Assembly (NCBI GenBank): GCA_033853925.1
Contig: JAWOLC010000016.1
Coordinates: forward strand, 1-64,000
Source of the DNA: JANXPZ01 sp033853925
GTDB taxonomy: Bacteria > Eisenbacteria > RBG-16-71-46
Direction of reading: 5' to 3'
DNA: 64,000 nucleotides
Shown: positions 43,801-50,435 of the stretch, one piece after another
How positions within the stretch are numbered: position 1 is the first letter of the stretch
Layout of the letters: the number at the start of each line of letters is the position of its first letter
Made by a program: the position numbers and the translations under genes
The notes under the pieces: generated by a model
What the model saw: only the letters and a program-made list of their open reading frames with translations
What the model was told of the DNA's origin: nothing
Database searches by the model: none

Positions 43801-44134
43801 GGTGCACGCCGCGACGCTCGCGCTCCTGCACCATCGCGAAGTCGTCCAGCCCGGCGCGCAGCCCGAACAAGCCGGCGTTGCGCGTGAAGAGGTCCTGCAC
43901 TGCCCGGGCGTGCCCCGTCGTCCAGCCGGGCAGCGGCGCGCTCCCGCGACCGTGGATGACCTGCGGTGCGTCCGCGGGATCGTCCCAGCGCACGCGCCAC
44001 TCGCCGGCCTCTCTCTGGGTGAAGGAGAGCCACTCGCGCGGGGATCGCGAGGGAAGCTCGGCGCTGCGGCCCACGCCGGCCCAAGCTGCCAGGACGTACA
44101 GCAGGAGCGCGGTCACGATCTGGGGCGGCCTCAT
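40838..44134 (-). CDS. Secreted M4/M36-like zinc metalloprotease with cysteine-rich repeats and sorting domain
   Basis: A 1098-residue exported protease with a signal peptide (VTALLLYVLAAWAGVGRSA). An FTP-type propeptide follows (LRMRQLYRGLPVLDGEYMA). The catalytic site is DADIIGHESGHYVL (HExxH) with the downstream glutamate in LAMHEGYADFFGA. C-terminal to this are Ig/PKD-like segments and three repeats of about 95 residues with paired cysteines (GGKAPYQFSWCEKPVGGSC, GGKPPYQFSWCERVPGGAC). The sorting domain ends ISRRVVLLR. The Shine-Dalgarno GGAGGTG fixes the start at 44134. It probably degrades extracellular protein. Confidence 0.88.
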   Translation of the reverse strand: MRPPQIVTALLLYVLAAWAGVGRSAELPSRSPREWLSFTQREAGEWRVRWDDPADAPQVIHGRGSAPLPGWTTGHARAVQDLFTRNAGLFGLRAGLDDFAMVQERERRGVHHLRMRQLYRGLPVLDGEYMASVDRQGRLRMLAGGAVRVPETETTPAFPAAHAEELARAAAPATAERARAATELAVRVREGRGALVYVVTLLASARPYWWRVTVDARSGAVLETANLALGEGYTGVGRGWVANPNPDHGLLDTTLVHLRDDVSRLEGRSVRVVSQTTPGVSSPDGQYYFEPCSTTINPYPNPFDEVSAYWHTNEFVETFLAPLGYTLPVAPMTAHVHEPATSMGLAFTTEAGTYFTQAIGLGCCAEDADIIGHESGHYVLVSLGIDGSGLAGKALEPLAMHEGYADFFGAASTNHPCIGDFVFKGHAPVLGIYRCVNTDPTQYNYANYDVIDAECVSGAGQYCKGMIWSGALWDLRQTLPEVADRLVVESLYYLPATPCYAMGSDAIWQADYDHQAGAHLSQIDSVFAHRGIAIVGLSLQVAITGPVKLGLGQPGTYQASVAHATGAVHFAWSQLVWTYGDQGDWYAIPGDTNTIQAACSNSARFLVACTVTDSHGRFGRDSLWVSLDVPPMVLSIAQASLTSAWGGCVRDTVTPSGGLPPYTYLWSSSVSGMLGQFPWQEECHNTVAHTLIVQVMDRMRQTESIRVPVLVPYGRTRVSLRGPGSLCCTTAADTFWASGSVGKPPYQFFWGQQAVGGSYTLAPGGSFLTGPAIRRDSSFFLCVAARDADGVLSDTLSSLVMFCNRDSCHSQMPHPFIMGPSQLCTSSKRDTFYAGARGGKAPYQFSWCEKPVGGSCRWTSSGGTLTGSAARWDSTFLVCLSLRDAHGFVSDTVCQAVSIFSPDSCRAQTPRAFISGPELLCCASTPDTFWAAASGGKPPYQFSWCERVPGGACGPTYSGRFLAGSGARQTSAFYVCLTVRDASGLVSEPVCTLVGICNLDSCHAQPAPPPGADDLRVPTIVSARGQPVPLTVSLADVADVKLGVYDLSGRRLADLGGGSLLAGTNQIAWDCSGARSGVYFVRLSTPRATISRRVVLLR

Positions 44135-44517
44135 TACGGTGCACCTCCGCAGTCGCGCCCGGCAACTGGAACGCCATTCTTCCACCAATCCGGACCCAGG
44201 GGAACGGGATATTTCGCGCGCCGCGGGCCGTCCGGCGGCCGCCGGGGGAGCCGCGGCGGGGAGGCAACCCCTGTGTCCAGCCGCTCGGGAAGGGCGGACC
44301 CCCCTGGGCCCGAGGGGACTCGAGGGGCGAAGGGCGACCAGCCGGGTCCCCAGTGCAGGATGCACGGCCACCCCGATCCCGCGCGGGGCGGGGGAGGGGA
44401 ATCCGGCGGCGAAGGTTCCGTCGAGGACTGGCTCCTCCCTTGCGAAGTTGGAGTAGAATTGGCAGTGGACCGATCGTGCTGCTCTGCCAACCCATCCCCT
44501 CCCTGGAGGCAACTCTC
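44135..44517. other. Divergent promoter region between metalloprotease and paralogue B
   Basis: A 383-bp gap with both genes reading outward. A -10-like TAGAAT (44454-44459) lies 58 bases before the plus-strand ATG at 44518, but no good -35 is visible at the right distance. On the minus strand an AT-rich GAAATATCC near 44207-44215 could be the -10 for the protease. I see no operator palindrome I trust. Confidence 0.45.
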
Positions 44518-47208
44518 ATGTCCCCGATCCGCCCGGCGCCATCCTGCCCGGCGCGACGCGTGCTGCTCGTCGCGACCCTTGCCCTGCTCACGGCCCTTCC
44601 GGCCTGGGCTCAGGAGGGCGGGACCGGACCGGGGAGCGGCTTGAGCCCCGCCGAGCGCGAGACCCAGCGCCGCACCCTCAAGCAGCTCCAGCGGGATCTG
44701 CTCATGCAGGGCGCGCGTGGGCGCATGGCCGCCGCGCGGGCGCGGCAGCGCGAGCTGAGGAAGCACGGGGCCACGCGCGGGCAGGGCCTGCACGCGCGCA
44801 AGGCGGAGGTTTCGGACGAGGGCGGGAAGCCCCTGGACTTCGACCGGCGGGTGGTGATGGCCTCGGCCGAGAAGGCGGTGGTCGCGCCGACCAACGTGCG
44901 CGTCAACAACCCGACGGGCGACGCCAGCTCCGCGGGCCAGGCCGAGGAGAGCGTGGCCGCCCTGGGCAACTACGTGCTCATCGCCTGGAACGACGGGCAG
45001 GGATTCACCTTCAATCCCTACCACGACCTCCAGACGGCCGGTTACTCGGTGGACGGCGGCGCGTCCTTCACCCAGGTCACGATTCCGCACCCGTCCGCCT
45101 ACCCGAACTGGTGGTGGTCGAGCGATCCGATCGTGACCGTGGACGAGAAGCGGGGCAAGTTCTACTACTGCGGCATGGGCCAGGACGTGCCCGGGCCGAC
45201 CGCCCCCTCGGTCAGCGCCCTCGCGGTGGTGCCCGCCACCTTCTCGGGCTCCACCTTCACCTGGGGCACGCCCTCCATCGTGGCCACCGTCCCCGCCGCG
45301 ACGAGCTTCCTCGACAAGCCCTGGTGCGTCGCCGACTCCGTCACGGGGAACGTCTACGTCACGACCACCACCTTCGACGCCTCGGACCACATCACCTTCT
45401 ATCGCTCGACGAACCAGGCCGTCACCTGGTCGCCGGGCGTGCAGATCTCCTCGGTCGCGGAGAACGGCACGGTCCAGGGGTCGCGCCCGGTCGTCGGCCC
45501 CGGGGGCGAGATCTACGTCGTGTGGTCGGCCATCGGCCCCTTCGACGCCGATTATCTGAATCTGCGCAAGGCGCCGAACCCCGGCTCCGGCTCGCCGTCC
45601 TGGGGCACGGAGGTCACGGTGGACAGCCTCTACGCGCAGTTCGGCACGGGCGCCCCCGGCTTCAACCGCGAGCGCGGCATCACCTTCCCCTCGATCGCCG
45701 TGGACCGCACCAAGGGCGCGAATCGCGGCCGCGTCTACGTCGCCTGGAACGAGACCTGGGACATCATCTCGGCCCCGGTGCCGCTCAACTCCGGCAAGGC
45801 CGAGGTCGAGCCGAACGGGGATCCCACCACCGCCACGCCCTTCACGCCGGGGCAGACCCTGCGCGGCTCCAGCTCCTCGACCTCGGACCTCGACTACTGG
45901 AGCTTCGCCTTGAGCGCCGGCCAGAGCATCATCGTCTGGGCGGACTCGCTGCCCCCCAGCGCCACCTACACCCTGCGCCTCTTCGCCCCCAGCCCCGACG
46001 CGGGGCAGCGCCTGTGCTACGGGGGCGACATCACCGCCGGGTCCAGCGTCACCCAGACCTATTACATGTTCACGGCCCCGGCCGCGGGGACCTATTACCT
46101 CCGGTACGCTCCCGTCTTCGGAAACTCGCCGATCGGCTCGTACCGGGTGAGGACCGCGTACGGCGGCGGACCCGGCGGCTACCGGGCGCGCGACCAGCGC
46201 GACGCGTTCGTCAAGTACTCGGACAACGGCACGAGCTGGAACGGACCCCTTCGGCTGAACGACGACGGGATCGGCTTCGACGACTTCCTGCCCGAGGTGA
46301 TCGTTGGCGCGGACGGCTGCCCCTACGCCACCTGGTTCGACTTCCGCGACGACACCTACGGCTCGCGCGCGAACCAGTACGCCTCCCGTTCCCAGGATGG
46401 CGGCGCGACCTGGCAGGCGAACGCGCGCTTCACCAGCGCCACGAGCAACTTCACCACCTCGCTGAGCAACATCGCGCCCAACCAGGGGGACTACAGCCAC
46501 CTCTACGGCGACCCGCGCTACGTCCGGCCCACCTGGGCCGACGGTCGCGGGGCGAACGTGGACGTCTGGGCCACCGCCGTCGACACCTGGTTCGCCCTGG
46601 CGAGCTGCCCGCCCGCGCAGAGCGCGAACCCGAGGGACGTCCTCAACCTCACCTGGACGGTGAACAATCAGAACCCGCTCTTCCCGAGCGACTACGGCTA
46701 CACGCTCACCAGCGCCCGCGCCTGGCCCCTGCCCCCGCCCGGAACGCTCCCGGGCGTGGCGGCCGCCGGCTCCGGCGACCTGAACCTCGCGGTGAGCGTG
46801 CCCGACTCCGTGGCCCTGGGCACGAACACTCTGACCTTGACGGTGACGAACGCCAGGGGCACGCGGGTCCAGCAGTGCGACGTGACGGTGAACCTGGTCA
46901 CGACCCTGCTCGCGGTGGAGCCCACGGGGTACGGGCTCTCCTTCTCGCCCGCGCGTCCCAACCCGGCCTCGCGCGAGGCGCGCCTCGACTTCACCCTGCC
47001 GGGCCCGGGCCGGGTGCGCCTGGCGATCTTCGGGGTGCAGGGCGAGATCGTGCGCACGCTGGTGGACGGCGAGCGGCCGGCCGGCTCGAACAGCGTGGCC
47101 TGGGACGGACGCGACGACTCGGGCCGCGCCGTGGCGACCGGCGCCTACTTCGCCCGCCTCGAGGCCGCCGGCCGCACTCTCACCCGGCGCATCGTCTGGA
47201 TGAGGTGA
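44518..47208 (+). CDS. Secreted neuraminidase-fold protein with FlgD-like sorting domain (paralogue B)
   Basis: An 896-residue exported protein with a signal peptide (VLLVATLALLTALPAWAQ). It is homologous end to end with the protein at 31301. Shared landmarks include TIVTVDEK, DKPWCVADSVTGNVYV, VQGSRPVVGPGGEIYVVWS, GAPGFNRERGITFPSIAVDR, a pre-peptidase-like insertion (AEVEPNGDPTTATPF) and NIAPNQGDYSHLYGD. The C-terminus is a FlgD-Ig-type domain (PGPGRVRLAIFGVQGEIVR, SVAWDGRDDSGRAVATGAYF) in place of the variant in paralogue A. CTGGAGG precedes the ATG. It is probably surface-located. The ligand or substrate is unknown. Confidence 0.83.
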   Translation: MSPIRPAPSCPARRVLLVATLALLTALPAWAQEGGTGPGSGLSPAERETQRRTLKQLQRDLLMQGARGRMAAARARQRELRKHGATRGQGLHARKAEVSDEGGKPLDFDRRVVMASAEKAVVAPTNVRVNNPTGDASSAGQAEESVAALGNYVLIAWNDGQGFTFNPYHDLQTAGYSVDGGASFTQVTIPHPSAYPNWWWSSDPIVTVDEKRGKFYYCGMGQDVPGPTAPSVSALAVVPATFSGSTFTWGTPSIVATVPAATSFLDKPWCVADSVTGNVYVTTTTFDASDHITFYRSTNQAVTWSPGVQISSVAENGTVQGSRPVVGPGGEIYVVWSAIGPFDADYLNLRKAPNPGSGSPSWGTEVTVDSLYAQFGTGAPGFNRERGITFPSIAVDRTKGANRGRVYVAWNETWDIISAPVPLNSGKAEVEPNGDPTTATPFTPGQTLRGSSSSTSDLDYWSFALSAGQSIIVWADSLPPSATYTLRLFAPSPDAGQRLCYGGDITAGSSVTQTYYMFTAPAAGTYYLRYAPVFGNSPIGSYRVRTAYGGGPGGYRARDQRDAFVKYSDNGTSWNGPLRLNDDGIGFDDFLPEVIVGADGCPYATWFDFRDDTYGSRANQYASRSQDGGATWQANARFTSATSNFTTSLSNIAPNQGDYSHLYGDPRYVRPTWADGRGANVDVWATAVDTWFALASCPPAQSANPRDVLNLTWTVNNQNPLFPSDYGYTLTSARAWPLPPPGTLPGVAAAGSGDLNLAVSVPDSVALGTNTLTLTVTNARGTRVQQCDVTVNLVTTLLAVEPTGYGLSFSPARPNPASREARLDFTLPGPGRVRLAIFGVQGEIVRTLVDGERPAGSNSVAWDGRDDSGRAVATGAYFARLEAAGRTLTRRIVWMR

Positions 47209-47226
47209 CGGCCTCCGAGCCGCATC

Positions 47227-47265
47227 GTCGGGGCGGCGCCGCGGGCCACGTGGCGCCGCCCCGAC
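47227..47265. terminator. Bidirectional terminator between convergent genes
   Basis: A perfect 14-bp stem, GTCGGGGCGGCGCC (47227-47240) with GGCGCCGCCCCGAC (47252-47265), and an 11-base loop. It sits between the stop of paralogue B and the stop of the outer-membrane barrel gene, so it can end transcription from both sides. No T-tract is present. Confidence 0.75.
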
Positions 47266-47300
47266 TCGTGCCGGCCCGGGGCGCCGTGGCCGGGTGGCCT

Positions 47301-49019
47301 TCAGAACCTCCAGCTCACCCGGCTGTAGAGCAGCGTGCTCGGCGTGATCCCGCCGTGGTCGCGCTCGACCGAGAGGTCCAGGTAGGCACGGCGCACGAGG
47401 GTCAGGTCCAGGTTGCCGCTCTCCCAGAGGGTGCGATCCTGGACCCCGGCGAGGGGATCACGGGTCGTGCGCACGCCGCCCGCGAGCTCCAGGCGCGCGC
47501 CCGGCAGCGGGTCGAGACCGCCGCCGAAGCTCGCCAGCCCCGTCTCGATGCCGGCGCCGCTGGCGTGGCTCAGCCGGCCGCGCAGCGCCCCGTTCAGGGG
47601 CCCGAGCTGATGGACCTCGGCCGCGCCCGACCAGCCGTTCAGCCGGTCCCCGTTGGCGATGGCGCTCGTGCGCGCGTCCCCGCTCAGGCGCACGCGCGGG
47701 GCCAGCTCCAGCGAGAGCCCGCCCCAGGCGCCCTCGCGGTAGCGGTCGTCGAATTCCGTCTCCGGCGTGACCCGGTCGCGGTAGAGCCGCACGTTGCGCC
47801 GGTTGTCGTAGCCGCCGTTCAGCCACAGCGAAGGCGTCAGCTTCAGGCTCGCGGTCATGAACGTGCTCGTGGCCGAGAGCGTGGGCTCCCCGAGCGCCCG
47901 CTTCCAGCCGCGGTTCAGGTCCAGCTCCTGCGCCCCGAATACGGAGAGACGCGGGTCGAGGTAGAAGAGCTGGGCGAAGGCGAAGTCGCGGTTGGTGGTG
48001 CCGGCCTGCACCGAGGACACCGCGCCGCCGGCCAGCGACCAGCGTCGCGCCGAGCCGGCCGGCTGGTGCCACTCCAGGTACCCGCCGCCCTCGACGATGC
48101 TGCTCGACAGCCCGAGGCGCAGCGGATCGGGCTGGGCGCCGCTGAAGAGCCCGGTGTTCCAGCGCGCCCCCCGGGACTCGACCAGGGCGCCGTCGAAGAG
48201 GCTGACGGGTGACAGCGAGGGTGAGCTCTGCCGGCCGACGGTGACCAGGTAGCGCCCCGACGGATCGTGCGCCGAGAGGCTGAAGCGGTAGACACGCGTG
48301 AGATCCTCGGTCACCGTTCCGCCCGCCGCCCGCTGGAAGCTCGTCCACCGCCCGCGCAGATCGAAGGAGACCGTGAGCGGCGAGCCGGCCAGAGGCGATC
48401 CGTCCAGGGTCAGGTCCAGGGCGGGCTGGCTCAGACGTCCGCCGCCCTGCGTGTCGAGGCTGAGGAGTCCCACGCCCACGCGGCCGTGGAGGCGTCCGCT
48501 CGGCGAAGCTCGCCGCGGCGTGGCCGGGGCGATGGGGGGAGCGGGAGCGCCAGCCGTCCGCGAGGTGTCGGGGGCGGGCACGACGGCGGCCGCGGCAGGG
48601 ACCGGCGCGACGGGGGGCGCCTCCCGAGCGCTGAAGCGAACCGTGTCACCCACCTGCACGGCCGCGAAGGTGCGCAGCGTGTCGCACGCCGCCCGATGCG
48701 AGGAGAGGAACGCCGCGCGGAGCCAGGCGATCGTCCGCCCCTCGCGCACCACCAGCAACGAATCGCCTTCGCCCAGGCCCTCGAGCCTGCCGGCCTCCAC
48801 GTAGACCGAGCCGCCGGCGAGGTAGCTGACGCGGGTCGTGGCCGCGCCCGCTCGGGCAGTGAGCGCCAGCGCCCCCGCGAGCGCCACCGCGACCCCGAGG
48901 CCCGACGCCGACGCGCGCCACCTGCCCGTGCCGCCTGCGCGCGCGGCGGCGCCTCCGCCGGCCCTGCGCCCTCGGGCCTCCCACGCGCTTCCCGCGGGGG
49001 CCGTCGCAGTCCTGATCAT
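47301..49019 (-). CDS. Outer-membrane beta-barrel protein of the cytochrome locus
   Basis: A 572-residue exported protein. After the signal region (GVAVALAGALALTARAGAAT) comes a small SH3-like domain (about residues 70-140, YVEAGRLEGLGEGDSLLVV). A proline/alanine linker leads to a barrel of alternating strands ending in aromatic RVSWRF, the outer-membrane signature. GGGAGGAG before the ATG at 49019 sets the start. It is the last gene of the cytochrome operon. In porin-cytochrome conduits the barrel sheathes a multihaem cytochrome; this protein is the obvious candidate for that role, though no homology to a known MtrB or PioB is claimed. Confidence 0.72.
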   Translation of the reverse strand: MIRTATAPAGSAWEARGRRAGGGAAARAGGTGRWRASASGLGVAVALAGALALTARAGAATTRVSYLAGGSVYVEAGRLEGLGEGDSLLVVREGRTIAWLRAAFLSSHRAACDTLRTFAAVQVGDTVRFSAREAPPVAPVPAAAAVVPAPDTSRTAGAPAPPIAPATPRRASPSGRLHGRVGVGLLSLDTQGGGRLSQPALDLTLDGSPLAGSPLTVSFDLRGRWTSFQRAAGGTVTEDLTRVYRFSLSAHDPSGRYLVTVGRQSSPSLSPVSLFDGALVESRGARWNTGLFSGAQPDPLRLGLSSSIVEGGGYLEWHQPAGSARRWSLAGGAVSSVQAGTTNRDFAFAQLFYLDPRLSVFGAQELDLNRGWKRALGEPTLSATSTFMTASLKLTPSLWLNGGYDNRRNVRLYRDRVTPETEFDDRYREGAWGGLSLELAPRVRLSGDARTSAIANGDRLNGWSGAAEVHQLGPLNGALRGRLSHASGAGIETGLASFGGGLDPLPGARLELAGGVRTTRDPLAGVQDRTLWESGNLDLTLVRRAYLDLSVERDHGGITPSTLLYSRVSWRF

Positions 49020-49056
49020 GGCTCCTCCCGGAGAGGCCTTCCCGCCCACATCGTGA

Positions 49057-50418
49057 TCATCCCCCGACCGAGCCGGTCGGATGGCACCGGTAGCAGGCGT
49101 TGCTGTCGTAGGTGTAGCCCGCGACGCTGCTGTGGTTCTGATCCGTCGTGGCCTGGGGGTGGCAGCCTCCGGGCAGGCAGCTGAACGCCGCGAAGTTGGT
49201 CGAGACCGTGTGACAGGTCGAGCAGGTGAGGCCTGAATGCGCCCCCGAGGTGATGGGGAACCAGGTGTGGTCGAAGGTGGCTCCGGCCCAGCTCGTGGTG
49301 TTGTGGCAGGTGGCGCAGGTCGTGGGGAAGCCGGCGGCGGCGTGGTTGGGATCGGCGGTCGCGTTGTACTGGGCCTGGTGGCACGAGTAGCAGTCGGTGG
49401 CGAGCGTCATCTGCCACGGCGTGCCGTGGCACGTCACGCAGGCCACCGAGAGGTGCGCCCCCGTGAGGGGGAAGGGCGTCGTCGAGTGATCGAAGCTGCC
49501 GCTGCCCCAGGTGCCGGTCGAGTGGCAGGTGGCGCACGTCGTCGGGATCCCCGCGGCCGCGTGCGGGGGGCTCGTCGTGGCGTTGTACTGCGCCAGGTGG
49601 CAGGAGTAGCAGTCGCTGGCCGGCCTCGTCTGCCAGGGCGTTCCATGGCAGGACGAGCAGGCGACCGAGAGGTGGGCTCCGGTGAGCGGGAAGCCGGTGG
49701 CCGAGTGGTCGAAGCGGGCCGGCCCCCAGGCGATGGCGTTGTGGCACTGCGTGCAGTCCGTGGAGATGCCGGCCGCCGCATGGGCCGGAGTCGTCGTCGC
49801 GGCGAAGTCGGCGCGGTGACAGCCGTAGCAGTCGGCGATCGTGGCCACGAACTGCATGTGCCCCTGCGCCGCCGGCTGGTGGCAGGCTTCGCAGTCGAGC
49901 CCCGCGTGCGCCCCCGCGAGCGGGAAGCGCGTGGTCTGGTGCAGGCGCACCATCATGTCCCGGTCCAGGAACGAGCGGGCCGTGTGGCAGCGCCCGCAAT
50001 CCGCGCCGAACTCGCCGCGGTGCGGGTCCTCGTGGCACGAGCTGCACATCGGCTTCTGCAGGGTGAAGTCGAGCGTCGCGTGACAGGCCGTGCAGGGCAC
50101 CGAGGCGTGCGCCCCGGTCAAGGCGAAGCGGGACCTCGTCGCCTTGGCGTGGTCGAAGCGCGGGCCGATCTGCGCCGGCTTCCAGCCCTGATCGCCATGG
50201 CACATGGAGCAGTCGCCCTGGTAGTTCCCGTGCGGGTAGGGCGGCTCCTCGGCAGCGACCGCCACGAGGGCCAGCGTCACGGGCAGGAGCGCCGCGAGCA
50301 GAACGGCCGGAAACGCGCTTCCCGGCTCGCCCTGCGGGCCGACGCCACGCGGGAGCCCCGGCAGCCACGGCGGGGACGCTCCGAGCTTCGGGGTCGGATG
50401 GAATGCGGATCGCTTCAT
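49057..50418 (-). CDS. 16-haem cytochrome c
   Basis: A 453-residue exported cytochrome. I count 15 CxxCH haem-attachment motifs (CSMCH, CTACH, CSSCH and so on, to CYRCH) and one spaced CLPGGCH (CX4CH). The middle contains three to four near-identical modules of about 65 residues, each with the sequence PLTGAHLSVAC.TCHGTPWQ followed by DCYSCHQAQYNAT and TTCATCH. The signal segment is long and hydrophobic (AVLLAALLPVTLALVAVAA). The start at 50418 has GGAGG upstream, 17 bases after the stop of the 23-haem gene. It should carry electrons along a haem wire. Confidence 0.93.
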   Translation of the reverse strand: MKRSAFHPTPKLGASPPWLPGLPRGVGPQGEPGSAFPAVLLAALLPVTLALVAVAAEEPPYPHGNYQGDCSMCHGDQGWKPAQIGPRFDHAKATRSRFALTGAHASVPCTACHATLDFTLQKPMCSSCHEDPHRGEFGADCGRCHTARSFLDRDMMVRLHQTTRFPLAGAHAGLDCEACHQPAAQGHMQFVATIADCYGCHRADFAATTTPAHAAAGISTDCTQCHNAIAWGPARFDHSATGFPLTGAHLSVACSSCHGTPWQTRPASDCYSCHLAQYNATTSPPHAAAGIPTTCATCHSTGTWGSGSFDHSTTPFPLTGAHLSVACVTCHGTPWQMTLATDCYSCHQAQYNATADPNHAAAGFPTTCATCHNTTSWAGATFDHTWFPITSGAHSGLTCSTCHTVSTNFAAFSCLPGGCHPQATTDQNHSSVAGYTYDSNACYRCHPTGSVGG

Positions 50419-50435
50419 GGCGGGCCTCCGGGCGA

